A stretch of DNA of 64,000 bases from the NCBI RefSeq assembly GCF_011397635.1, contig NC_064770.1, positions 6,507,826-6,571,825 on the forward strand. The letters are read 5' to 3'. The translations under genes and the position numbers were made by a program. The DNA comes from Epinephelus fuscoguttatus. Lineage: Eukaryota > Chordata > Actinopteri > Perciformes > Serranidae. Of this stretch, positions 50,355-61,611 are shown one piece after another (the first letter of the stretch is position 1; each line of letters begins with the position of its first letter). The notes below the pieces were generated by a model that was not told where the DNA came from, made no database searches, and worked only from the letters and a program-made list of their open reading frames with translations.

Positions 50355-50869
50355 TATGAAACAACTCATTTGCAGAGGAGTAAATCACGGAATACCCGTT
50401 TGAGAGCGCGACAGGGCTCCCGCTTACAGCGCTAACACCGGAATTGTGATGCGCACGAGCCCTTCCTCCTCCTCTACTTCTCCCTCTTCTTCTCCTTCCT
50501 CTTCTTTTTCTTCTTCTTCGCTGGAGATTTTATGGAATCGGTGTGATTGTTGTTGTTGTTGCGGTGGTTGTGGCTGTTACTGCTCTGGCTGGCTGTCGTT
50601 ACCGTTACTCACACCGCTCGTCTGTTGTGGCCGTGAAGGGAAACACCACAACAACGGTCACCGACACCGGCGGCAGACCTGCCTCACTCTCTCTCTCTCC
50701 CTCCCCTCCGTCTCTGTGTGTGTGTCGGTGTTTCTCTGCCTCAAAACGCACGACAGAAGCAGAAAAAAAGAAAAAAACAATTGAGAGCCGCGGGTCGCTT
50801 CCTTCAGTCCCACTCTGACTCTGCCGAGCCGAACACAAACTGAAACAACAATAAACACCAACACAAAAG

Positions 50870-51302
50870 ATGAGTTCATATTTCGTCAACTCGCTCTTCT
50901 CCAAATATAAAAGCGGGGACTCGTTACGTCCGAACTACTACGAGTGCGGTTTCGCGCAGGACCTGGCCGGCAGCCGGCCCACCGTGGTGTACGGCCCGGG
51001 CTCCGGCGCCACCTTCCAGCACGCTCCGCAGATCCAGGACTTCTACCACCACAGCGCCTCCACGCTGCCCAGCAACCCGTACCAGCAGAGCCCCTGTGCG
51101 GTCACATGCCACGGCGAGCCGGGCAACTTCTACGGATACGACGCCCTGCAGCGGCAGACGCTTTTCGGGGCCCAGGACGCGGATCTGGTCCAGTACAGCG
51201 ACTGTAAACTGGGAAGCGCGCCGGGGCTCGGCGGCGAGGACGCGGAGGGAACCGAGCAGAGCCCCTCACCGACGCAGCTGTTCCCCTGGATGAGGCCGCA
51301 AG
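50870..51302 (+). CDS. hoxb8a: hoxb8a exon 1 (N-terminal part of Hox-B8a)
   Basis: Encodes residues 1-144 of a predicted 279-residue Hox transcription factor of paralogue group 8, a nuclear regulator of trunk identity that binds DNA with PBX and MEIS cofactors. The start [20 protein letters not shown] is the invariant Hox8 N-terminus. [58 protein letters not shown] and [16 protein letters not shown] follow closely the mouse protein, with the PBX-binding hexapeptide FPWM at residues 138-141. The donor is CAAG|GTGAGG at 51302/51303 (phase 1). The start is fixed by homology and is preceded by a short A-rich leader. Residue differences from mammals are few, and the exon looks under strong constraint, unlike the hoxb7a first exon downstream. 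Confidence 0.98.
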
Positions 51303-54300
51303 GTGAGGAAATGGATAAACTGGCTACAGTGGTTGTTTCCGTCTTAGCTTTTTCCCTTGCTCAAAGCGAATCTTCTTTCCCGCAAGGTGAGTGTCCATGT
51401 TAGGAGCAAAGCTGCTATTCCTCCAGGAGAGGCAGACAGAGAATGTAGAGTCACAGTGAGGAGGAAAGAGTGGAAGAAAGTTGGAAAAGTGATTTTAAAA
51501 GTAACAATAGGAGCAGGGTAATTTGAGCTTCCTGCGTTCAAAGCGCGTTTATGGTTTTATTGGCAGCACCAAAACTTGTGAATGACTTTAGGGTTTAATT
51601 GCCCCGGCCATATACTGAGAGAATGGCCGGGAAGAGCCGGGATAGAAGCTCAGAGAGGGAGAAAAGCAGTCAAAAAATAGGCTAGAGATGGTGAGGAGGA
51701 GGGGGGACCTATTCGTGAGAACCCCCCCTCCAAAATCTGAGAAACCCCTGCTTAGAGCAGATGGGAAAGAGTTGTTGGAGGTAGTTGTTTCCAGCCGCAC
51801 AGACTCATTTTAGACATGCAGCTCTGACCCGGGTTAAACTTTTACTGCCTCTTTTTGCTTTTACGACTTGCCTGTGGTCTCCGGGATTATTTGGCTACAC
51901 GGTGGCCAGTTCCCCACAGGGTTAAAGCATGGGGAGGGCAGTGCATGTGTGAATGTGTGGGTAGAGAGGATAAGGGGAAAATAAGAGTATTCTTACTCTG
52001 ATGTAGCACCTTCGCAGCGTGTGTGATGTGGAAACTCGCAGGCCTGTCTGATCCATTGATTCAAATATCAAAATCATGCCTCAAGTATCGTCCGCGTGCG
52101 TCAGTGTGAACATAGCTTGCTTTTGTGTCCTGTGTGAACACTTAGTGGTCTTCGTGTGTTTGTGGCACGCAGTGTGTGAATATATGGATCAGGCCCGATT
52201 GGCTCAACACGATCAGATTATAAATCTTAAAGAAATCTAAAAATATTTGCATTATAGGAAAGGCGAGTTTATAATTGATGGCCTAAACCAACAGCACAAT
52301 AAGACTGATTATGCAAGACGGCATTTTTGTGTTAGAGAGACATAGACTTAAATGTAGAGAGAGAGAGAGCAGTGAATGGATTGACATGTATAGTAGCCTA
52401 TTTTGTTTGAGCCCATATTTCTTAGGCAGTGCTCTCTGTGTGTGCGCGCGCGCGCGTGCGTGCATGCGTGTGTGTGTGTGAGTGTGTGAGTTTATTGCTT
52501 ATGTTCTCGGTTGTATTTTTTAAAGTGGGACAGCAGACGGGTTATAGCCTGTACAGGACTTTTGTGGCTTCATGATTATGACCATAAAATAGAAAAATAA
52601 TAAATAAAAAACAGCCCAGGTCTGCATTCACCTCGAGCTGCTTTCTCTCCACCCATATACGACATACACCTGCTACAGATAACAGTAATAATAATAGCTA
52701 ATTCACATTTACGCACGTTTTATAAGACTATGAACACTTTTCCTCCCCAGTGCCTCCCAGCAGTGTTTGTGCTGCATCTCCTCGTGTATCTGCATTGAAG
52801 ATTTTCTGTTTGTGCGGCCTGTAAATTGTCATAATTTACATCTTTAAAGCCTCTGTTATATTTTCCCAAACACTTGTCCCCCCCCTTGCTCCCTCACGGC
52901 TTTCCAAATCATTCCCAGCTTTAAATACGAGCGGCCACACTCATGCGCGGGGCTGAAACGACTTCTTAAGAGGTTTTGCCCTTATTTACAAACGATGACA
53001 GTGATTAGTCTCATGATTAATAGTTTTCCAACAGTGTACTTGGGCTTAATGGCGTGCCGGTCCGGCTGCAGGCAGCTCCGATCATCCTGGTGGCCGAAAA
53101 GTCAAAACAGGAAACCAGCCGCTCAAGTCTGCGCCGCTGAAGTCCGAGAATGCTGCACTCACTTACAGCCCGTGCGCGATTTGATGGGATATTATCGTTG
53201 CTCAGCGTGAGGATTTATTAGTTATAATAGCAGAAAAAGGCGGACGGTGTTTCGTTGGTAAAACGGGAGGATGGAGCGCAGCGACGGAGGCGGTTATCAT
53301 CCCCGTTTACCTCGGAAACCCCCCTTTAACGAGGGGGTACATTTCATAATTTGTACTTTAAAGAGGGATATCGCCTCCTCCACACCTTTTATATTATAAC
53401 CCCAGCACCGGAGGAGGCTCCTACCCACAGAATATGTCTTGAAATACTCCTGAGCCCCCAAGCTGGAGGTTTAATATCCGAGGATTATTCTAAACTCGTG
53501 AATATGAGCCGTTTTACGACTGTTACCGCTGTGGATGGAAATCTTCATAAATCATCTCGACTTTAAAAATGAATATAGAATAAAATCTGATTAGGCCGAA
53601 GAATGAATGTAATGGTATTAGTGTCCTTTGCCTCGGATCTCATTGGCATCTGTTGTCGAGTGTAAACCTCGTTTCTCCTTTCTCCAAAATGTCAACTGCC
53701 AAGTGCCATGCATTTGTTTAGGGCTTATCTAATTGGCTTTGTAAAGGTTTCATATATAATAGGTCTTAAAAATGTTTCACTATCCCAAGGCTTGTAACAT
53801 TTTCTCCAACCGTAAAAGACCAAGTAATCCTTTAGCTGACGCTTTGCCAAATAAATGTATTCCTCCAAAAGCGCAGCGCACTGACGCAGCCAGGGTTGGG
53901 GGTTAAATTCCCCGTGCATGTTGTTCCGTCTAAAACCCTCCGGATCAAAGCGTCCGTGCTGTCATTTTATCCGGGAAAGTGTTTCACATTTCCCTTAATT
54001 CATGGCTGGTGACAGCAGTGAATGTGGCGCCCACTTCCCTTTAGTCCCTATAGCACGAAATCACGGCGCCAGCCCTGTGACAGATAACACATACAAGACA
54101 TTTACATCACTTACAAGTTCATGCATTTCCATAAAGACTCCCTTGTCTGCGTCTTGTGGCTGTTTTACCATAAAAAGCAGTCCTGTGCCCGTAGACGGGC
54201 GCAAGATGTGAAAATGCAATGAGAGCACGAGTCACAGCATCCTGGACTTAAGTTGGTAGTAGATATATAATGGATATTGAAGATATTTTTCACCCTGTAC

Positions 54301-54443
54301 CTGCAGGCTTTTATAATGTGATCAGTGGAGATAGACTATAAAAGACTTGTATGTGATTATAGCACTAAATGCGCTTCCATCGAAGTCATTACCCTGTCCC
54401 TTAATTTAATTCAGAAACTTTACTGTCCTGGGAGGAGTGTGTT

Positions 54444-54444
<1 letters not shown>

Positions 54445-54485
<41 letters not shown>

Positions 54486-54486
54486 C

Positions 54487-54520
<34 letters not shown>
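54445..54520. repeat. (GT)n microsatellite, interrupted
   Basis: About 76 bp of GT with GCGTGCGTGC in the middle. Confidence 0.97.
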
Positions 54521-54522
<2 letters not shown>

Positions 54523-55634
54523 GGGATCAGCTCAGACCAGAAAGCTCCCAAGAGACTGTTACTCTCCAAAGACAGTGTTTTCTTTAATTTCCTTGACATA
54601 TTTGAATTCCTACAGTTCTGCGCACGTGCGTTACCCTTAGCCTTTTCTTATTAACACTAAAGTCAAACCTGCCAATCGTGACAAATCTCATGTTCTTTTT
54701 CTTCTTCTTCTTTTTTTTTTTTGTTTTTTAATTTTTCTTATTTTACTTCACACCCTTATGATCACTGGCTTTTGCCACTGGACTCATTTTATGGTACAAT
54801 AATCAAAGAAGATAAACAGTTTTATGGAAATATAATCACAAATGTCCTGTATGTGTGAACTGTCGGGGGTTCGCTGCTCGCGGTTAAATGACTCAGTTTT
54901 ATTCGCTCCTATATACTGAACTAACGTCTAGTTTATTAGGAGCGTTGGAACATTTTAATGAGGAAGCAAGCATCGCGAGCATCTTTTCTTTCTTACAATT
55001 TATCTAAAATCTGTCTGTTATCATCCAAATGTAAGGTATAGGAGATATTTAAAACAAAATAGCTTGGAAGGACATCTTGTCTGTCTTCTCTTGCTTTATA
55101 AAATCCAGCTGAATGATAGAATTTCACATATTAATTATTCAAAGAAGTCATGCACCTATGCTTGTCCAGCCTGTGCGCAGAAAACACACAATATCTGACC
55201 TTGTGTGTTCATATTAAGTATTTATGAATTTTATATTGCGTCTGTACACTGGGTTCTCTGCCTGTGCTGTTTCCAGATTTCACTTCAGCAGAGTACTGAT
55301 GACCTGTTGATAATAATAATATGTCTTTATCTTCACTCGGCATCGTTTGCACCATTTCTAATTAAAAGTCTGTGTTTGTCATGAGAGGAGGCAGCTCTGT
55401 CTCTCTACTCTGATCCTTTCGGCGCGGGGTCTTTTTTTTCCCTTTGAAGTGTTTACGATGTATTTATAGCATTAAATATTCATGTGCACATTTGTAAGTG
55501 CTCAGTGCATTTGTCTGTAGGTTTTCTCTTTTTATGTTAATAACTGCAGTCACTGTGTGCTGTGGGCGAGTTCCTGACAGACTGAAAGAGTTCTTTGACT
55601 CACGTCTGAAGAGTAGTAGTAGGCTAGCTATCTT

Positions 55635-55636
<2 letters not shown>

Positions 55637-55715
<79 letters not shown>
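55637..55715. repeat. Compound (GT)n(GA)n microsatellite
   Basis: About 40 bp of GT passing directly into about 40 bp of GA. Confidence 0.97.
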
Positions 55716-55718
<3 letters not shown>

Positions 55719-56899
55719 TAAAGTCACATGAGTATCACATCATTTTTCGACACACGCACTGAACACTAAAAAAACTGGACTTGTTTTTAACATGTCGCAT
55801 TCCAACATTAACAGCATACTCGATCTGACTTGAGAAAATCCCTCTAATTTACCCTCCTACGTTTTGGGGATCGCAGTGGCAAACCACAGACAAAGATGAC
55901 CATGAAAGTCAGTGGGATTTGTTGGCATTATTCAATAAGAATATACTTCCTCCTAACACCGATGAAATTAACAAAAGATCATTGTAAATGCAACCCCACT
56001 TGTACCGTCACACAGTCAAACACAACCATGCTAAAAATCTTAACATTTTCAAATTTTCTGATTTTGGAAAACTATCATTACATCACAGGTCATAAAGTAA
56101 TGTGGACACGATTAGTCAGTAAACCCGCTGTTGACTGTCGTCAATCAGATCATTGATTTATTATCGATTGCTTATCATAAAAAAGCCAAACAATCTTTTT
56201 GCTTGTTTTTATTATTTTAAACCCAAGTATCTCTGGTTAAGACTCCTGGTTAGACAAAAAGTTGTATGATGACGTCACATTGAGTCTTTGGGACTATTTC
56301 TTCCCATGTCTTCACCTAAAGCATACACTATCAATCGATCATTTATTGTTTTATTATTTGATTTAGCCCACCATACCTGCATAAGCAAAAGTCGTGATTT
56401 TGCAGTGACCGCTGGTGTTGATTTGACATGTTTTTTTCCCTCCCCAGAACACAAGGGTGTAGGTTTTATTTCACTTCTGAGAAGGATACATACAAAGTGC
56501 GGCGGGGGGTTGCCAGAAAATTTTGAGCGTCAAAACACTTGATACCCCCCATGCTGGTGGAATTTTACGCACCGATTTCTGGCTTTCCTGCACACATTTC
56601 TGGTGTGGATGTCTTTAATTTTTCCAAAAGTCTTCTGTTACTTTCTGTTATTGAGAGTGGTTAATCCAAGCGTCCCCCCAACCCAGAACGTCAAAATGTA
56701 CGTTAAAAATTCAAGCCTTCTCGGAATTAACGGTTTGAATAGCCTTTTTTCATTAACGCAGCCTAATAGGCCTGAAGGTCTGTTTGGTTTTCATGCCATG
56801 ACCACCATGACATGTTAAGAGTGTAGTCTTGCCTCTAATAATGTCCCCTCCACTCTCCCGTGTCTCCCCTCTCTTCCCCTCACCCCCACCCCTCCCCAG

Positions 56900-57306
56900 T
56901 AGCTGCGGGTAGGAGGCGGGGCCGGCAGACCTACAGCCGCTACCAGACCCTGGAGCTGGAGAAGGAGTTCCTCTTCAACCCATACTTGACCCGGAAACGC
57001 CGCATCGAGGTGTCGCACGCGCTGGCTTTGACGGAGCGGCAGGTGAAAATCTGGTTCCAGAACCGGAGGATGAAGTGGAAGAAGGAGAACAACAAGGACA
57101 AGTTCCCCAGCAGCAAGAGCGAACAGGAGGCGGTGGAGAGGGAGAGGAGGGAGAAGGAGCTGCGTGATGGCAGCGGCAGCGGAGGCGGAGAGGGTGGTGG
57201 TGGAGGTGCTGAGGGAGGAGGAGGCCCCGTGGCGGTGGCGGGCACGGCGGGGCCACAGGCCACTGTAAATGAGGATTGTTGCGAGAAAACCCACAAGCAA
57301 ATGTAA
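56900..57306 (+). CDS. hoxb8a: hoxb8a exon 2 (homeodomain and Gly-rich tail)
   Basis: Encodes residues 145-279 with TAA at 57304-57306. After VAAG comes the homeodomain (149-208): [20 protein letters not shown], then [20 protein letters not shown], then [20 protein letters not shown], with W196, Q198 (position 50) and N199 (position 51). Next are [13 protein letters not shown], a shared Hox8 feature, and an unusual tail: a charged stretch ([12 protein letters not shown], about 223-234) and a Gly-rich block (about 235-253) broken by E and A, then a unique end. Mouse Hoxb8 has 243 residues and a short acidic/Lys end, so the tail is expanded by roughly 35 residues. The acceptor CCCCAG|TAGCTG joins in frame to give PQVAAG. 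Large - strand frames (for example 57586-56975) overlap it and are GC-rich shadows. Confidence 0.97.
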
Positions 57307-57649
57307 GGAGGCAAGCGGTGAAATTAAGGGGAAGAAGTGAAAGAGGTGGAGGGCGAGGAGGGTGTAAGAGTTGGACAAGAGGGGGTGAGGGGGGGTGGGG
57401 GTGGGCGAGGGGCTGTTGTTGTCTTAATCGAAGCCATTGGACTGCTCCGTTGTCTCCACAATTCAATTGATGGAAAGGAACTTGAGTCTCCAAAATGGCG
57501 ACTGGCGGGCCGGACGGACTGGAGGGGCCTCGCGCCTCTGTCTGCTGACTGTAAAAACCGCGGGAATTAAAAAAAAAAAGAAACAATGAAGCAAGAAAGT
57601 GAACTAAAAAAATACAATTGATGAGGGCGGGGGTGATCCATCCAAGTCA

Positions 57650-57655
57650 AATAAA
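57650..57655 (+). terminator. hoxb8a: Candidate proximal polyadenylation signal of hoxb8a
   Basis: AATAAA 344 nt after the stop codon, upstream of the miR-196 site. Its use would give a message lacking the site. Confidence 0.35.
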
Positions 57656-57932
57656 CATAGTCTACTCTAGTGTTTAAAACAAACAAAAAATGAAAGAAAA
57701 ATGATAGCTTCCTTTCTTTGTGGAACAATTATTGTGGAAACATTTCTATATTGTTAGAAGTTTATCATTAACAATTTTATCTTTGGCAGCTGTATAGTTT
57801 TTAAGTTAAAAAAATGATGATGGTGCACTTTTTACTGTACTTCTCACTTCTATGTTGTTGTTGTTGTTATGGCAATGATTGATTGATGATGATGATGATA
57901 ATGATGATGATGACGTAGCAATTAATGAAATT

Positions 57933-57954
57933 TCCAACAACATGAAACTGCCTA
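57933..57954 (+). promoter_or_regulatory. miR-196 target site in the hoxb8a 3' UTR
   Basis: The site ends ACATGAAACTGCCTA and pairs with nearly all 22 nt of miR-196. Against the miR-196 encoded at 7336-7357 there is one true mismatch (A:A at miRNA nucleotide 13), a G:U at nucleotide 5 and a G:U at nucleotide 22. Against the miR-196a form (T at nucleotide 13) only the two wobbles remain. This is the known vertebrate HOXB8 site, for which miR-196-directed mRNA cleavage was shown in mouse. Pairing at nucleotides 9-12, around the cleavage position, is intact here. Confidence 0.93.
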
Positions 57955-58147
57955 TTTATGCCGTTTTAGTAGGTCGGGTCTCTTTTTTACACACTCTAAT
58001 TGTCGTTTCTCGTTTTAGTTCGTTTTTTGATCGATGGTGTTTGTTTTATGTTGTCTTCCTTTTTCTCTTTTTTTGGGTAAAAAGCATGCGCACAGTGCAG
58101 ATTAAAAAAGAGAACATTCATAAAAATAAAAAGGAGGAAAAAAATGT

Positions 58148-58153
58148 AATAAA
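58148..58153 (+). terminator. hoxb8a: Candidate distal polyadenylation signal of hoxb8a
   Basis: AATAAA followed by a GT-rich stretch (ATGTTGCGTTCTGC), 194 nt downstream of the miR-196 site. Use of this signal would retain the site. Confidence 0.4.
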
Positions 58154-58320
58154 ATGTTGCGTTCTGCATTTAATGTGAAACAGAGCTCTGCTGGTGAAGG
58201 TTGATTTCCTGGATGTAATCTTTCACTCATGTTTCGCTCGATGATGATCAGTTGAGAGTTGGAAGTTCGAAGTCAGAGATAGAAAGAAACAAAGAAAGAA
58301 AGAAATGTCAGAGGAGTTGC

Positions 58321-61288
58321 TTCCCCCTTTCGTTTTACCCACACTTACTCCCCATCCTTTCCCTTATTCTCCCCCTTTTTCCTCACTCGCCTCTTCTCCT
58401 TTCACCTCTCTCCTTCCCTCCCCACTTCTCACTGTACACTCTGTCAGCACCCAGACTGATAAAACCGTTCAGTTCACGAGGCCAAACATTTAAGCCTCGA
58501 CTCGGAAATCTCCTCTTAAAACAACAGACGACCCCCGCCCCCCCCACCCCCCATCCTCCTCACACCCATAACCGTCCACCCACTCACACACACAGAACCC
58601 TCAGCCTATCCAAACATCACTTTATTTATTGCCTGGTTCTCCACCTCCACTTACATTATTACAGGCCTCTATATTCACTATTACGCTGCCTTCCATCATC
58701 ATCAGGATGACGACTTGAGGTCGGATTGTTTCCATATGGGGAGATCAAACACTGAGCATGCATATTTAGCAGCATCTATCTTAATACGCTGGACTATAGC
58801 TTGTTATTCAGACATTATGGAGCGGCATATCCCAGTGATATCAAAGCACCAAATATTTATCCGATCAGGTTTCCAGTTATTAATTGGAAAACAGACGCGG
58901 GATAAAGGAAGTCAAACACAACCGGTGGAGTAGTTTGCGTGTGAGCCTCATTCAGGCACAGACAAAGGCCGCAGACTTCACATACAACCGGAGCTGCGTC
59001 CACCAAATAATGATAATGACGTAAGAGTGCACACTAATGCAATTCGTTTTATGTTAACAGTTGCAGCTTTTCCCGTATTATTGTTGAGCAGACGTGAGTT
59101 TAAAAAAAATGTGTCTCTGTTGTTTTGTTTCCACATAGAACAAGTATCTTATACTATACAACAAGAAGGCTAGTTTACAAACATGTTGAGTAATAACCAT
59201 CAGATAATTCTGATAGAATAAGATAATTTTTAGGTGTGCCAACTCTGAAGATAAACATCCAAAGAAGGATTGTCAAACAGGCAAAGTGGACAACCAAGAA
59301 CTAAATCCCCAGGTTCATTTGTGTCAGCCGGCTTTTGCTCATCTGATTTAATGCATATTTGTGTGATTTTTTTTTTTTTTTTTTTTTTTACACTACAGCA
59401 CTGTATAAACAAAGGCAGGTTTTGTTTCATGTTGTAGCCTTGCCTTTCAGAATCTAGTTTGGTCTCGCTTATTATCATATTGTGCTCACATGGTGAAAGC
59501 TCAAATTGCATTTAATGAAATGAGTGCAGACGATCTGGGATTAGGTATGGCGGGAAGAGAAAATTGTCTTAGGGCTCCTTGTGAGACTTTATTCCAGCCA
59601 TGCGCACATTTGAAGTGTCATTGTCAGACATTTGATGGCTGTCTCCCTCTTGATAAAGATTGGTGGGCCGCAATGAGAAAACGCCTAGGACATTACATCG
59701 CAGACAAAATATGATACGTTGTATTATATATATTAGAATATTGTCAATTATCCAAACCATTAAGGACAATAGATAGAGGGATGATGATAATGATGCCATC
59801 GGGGTTATCGGTGGTAAGACTGCAGATCAGAATTCGAAGATATATTGGGATTTTTACTCAAACGCTATTTTTTAAATCAATGTGGTGAGTCTCTCAGCCC
59901 ATGACAGTACAGTTCTACATCGTTGCATTACTCCTTTAACTTGAGCGGCCTGCTCAGTGGGATGTGGACATGATGTTCCAACTGTTTGAGGTAACAACAA
60001 CAGGGACATGGCACTTGCCCTTTTGAAAAGGTAAATGACTTTGTGGCACCGTGTAAAAAACAAAACACACATCCTGAGGGCATGCATGAGCACAGCCGCA
60101 GAACACACACATTGGACAGGCTCACAGTGTTTTCTGGATCTGGCAAACAAATAGCCCCCTTTCTTTCTAATCCTTTAACTGCTCCACAACCTTCCCATTA
60201 AAAGCAAACATCACTGCATTTTTACGCACGCATAACGTCGGCCTGTTAAGCATTACACTCAGCGAAGAGATTGTATCCTGCTGAACTTGTGCTGCCTGGC
60301 GGGGAAAGGTCAACGTCACGGGTACGGATCTAAGCACCGAGCCGACCACCTGCACGCCAGGTGAGTCTCCTCTCCCTGCGGGCAGGATTCAGTGCCAAAT
60401 CAGACAGACAAAGGCGGAGGTGATTAATATCGAATGCCTTTGAGTGTGGAGACACATCTACACTTATACCACCAGTTCAGATAAAATGTGCTTCTTCTTG
60501 TTCTTCTCCTTCTTCTTTTCTTGCAGGATTATAAAATAGATTGTGTTTCTTCGTTTGTTACATCCAACATCAACAATGCTTGCTTCCAACACCTACTCAG
60601 GTTTCTAGTTTTGTGTGCCTAGCTTACAGCTCTAATATTTCAAGAACCATGACACAACGGTAAGAAATATTAACCTGCAATTCTTTATGTTTGGATTATT
60701 AGTTAAATTAAATTGGAGTGGGGCCTCTTGTAGCCACAACAGCTGCAATCTTTCATTGTGAGCGTTATTGCAGAATGATTTTCAAACTGACACGTCTGAC
60801 TGCTTCCCTAAACGTCCCTCTTTTCTTTATTGTTGTTTATACCGTTTTCATCTATTACTCTGCCTGCAGTCACCAGTCAGCAGCGGCACTCTGTAGGCAA
60901 CTCTGGAGCAAACAACAGCCTGTTTTGTTCTGCTGTGTGGGACCCTTTCTTCTGCATGTGTGGTCTCGAAAAAGTACGAGTTTGGGATAAGACGACGTTT
61001 GTGGAAAACAGAGGAAATCCATCTTCTCTTTTAGGCTCCTCAGCAACTTTACGCACGCGCCTAGAGCCATTCCATTCCGAGTCCAATCAATATCACATCT
61101 AGTGTTTTCCGCTTTTCGCTTCCAACCCAGCAAACACACAGTAAAGATTTAAATTTGAGTTGGATGTTTGTCAGCCTCAGCCGTTTTGTTTTCCAGCTCT
61201 ACATGCGCTTGGTGATTAGTGGACACGTTCCAAGCAGCTGCGTATTGATTGTTTAATATAGATCGTGTTGTTGTGCTGTACTGGCTGT

Positions 61289-61340
<52 letters not shown>

Positions 61341-61611
61341 TGTGTGTGGGGTCACTCCCTCTGTGTTGCAGCTAATTTCTACCATGATAATATTGCATCC
61401 CTGAGGGAAACCCCCGTCGGCCATTGGGCATCCTGACATCACATGGACCCGAGGTCACGTGGTCCGCGAAGCAGAGGGAGGGGAAGAGAAGAGTGGGGTG
61501 GGGTGAATTTTTGTGTAAATCTAGACAGTAATGCCCTGCCGATAATTCACGGTGCCTCGTAAAAAGTCGGCATTAAAGCGCCCCGGGCCTACAAATCACC
61601 GGCGCCAAATT
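58321..61611. other. hoxb8a-hoxb7a intergenic region
   Basis: No gene or transposon recognised. It contains a pyrimidine-rich stretch (58321-58720), a T run (59369-59390), a perfect splice-donor-like CAG|GTGAGT at 60358-60366 and a (GT)n tract at 61291-61348. Just before hoxb7a come TGACATCA (61433-61440) and an E-box CACGTG (61456-61461). The open frames are short and featureless. Confidence 0.5.
61291..61348. repeat. (GT)n microsatellite 5' of hoxb7a
   Basis: About 58 bp of GT with one TTT interruption near 61337, about 260 bp upstream of the hoxb7a start codon. Confidence 0.97.

Larger units (their letters stand above)
36964..50869. other. hoxb9a 3' UTR and hoxb9a-hoxb8a intergenic region (13.9 kb)
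   Basis: Starts with the hoxb9a 3' UTR, whose end is uncertain: an AATAAA at 38783-38788 is the first plausible signal and another is near 39894. It holds many simple repeats, listed separately, one decayed inverted-end repeat (41884-42322), two Caudal-motif clusters (47490-47660 and 49222-49323) and a CTCF-like motif (47590-47604). No additional gene is seen. The open frames present are short or low-complexity, many created by CA/TG tracts. About 46.5-47.2 kb is very AT-rich, and 45.85-45.94 kb very GC-rich. Confidence 0.6.
51303..56899 (+). other. hoxb8a: hoxb8a intron (5.6 kb)
   Basis: Bounded by GTGAGG at 51303 and CCCTCCCCAG ending at 56899. It holds a long interrupted (GT)n tract (54445-54520), a compound (GT)n(GA)n tract (55637-55715), a (CG)/(TG) stretch near 52440-52490 and a pyrimidine run near 54700. 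No transposon or gene was recognised. It is long compared with the roughly 1-kb Hoxb8 introns I remember from mammals. Confidence 0.93.
57307..58320 (+). other. hoxb8a: hoxb8a 3' UTR (probable extent)
   Basis: Follows the stop codon. It starts purine-rich, then becomes AT-rich, with a (GAT)n-like run at 57888-57912 next to TGATTGATTGAT. It contains a miR-196 site (57933-57954) and two AATAAA words (57650, 58148). The true end is unknown. Confidence 0.6.

Noticed and set aside
49786-50818. Many frames of 90-137 codons upstream of hoxb8a (poly-Ser, CVCV and HTHT translations)
   Set aside because: They translate CTT, CA/TG and GA simple repeats; not protein genes.
56815-57586. Long - strand open frames (124-203 codons) opposite hoxb8a exon 2
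   Set aside because: They are shadows of a GC-rich exon: translations are Pro/Ser/Leu-rich without any domain, and the + strand carries the conserved homeodomain.
61450-61464. Retinoic-acid response element near AGGTCACGTGGTCC
   Set aside because: The second half-site and spacing do not fit DR2 or DR5; the E-box CACGTG explains the sequence better.
61552-61611. 20-codon N-terminal extension of hoxb7a from an upstream in-frame codon
   Set aside because: The codon at 61552 is GTG, not ATG, and the Hox7 N-terminus starts at the ATG at 61612.
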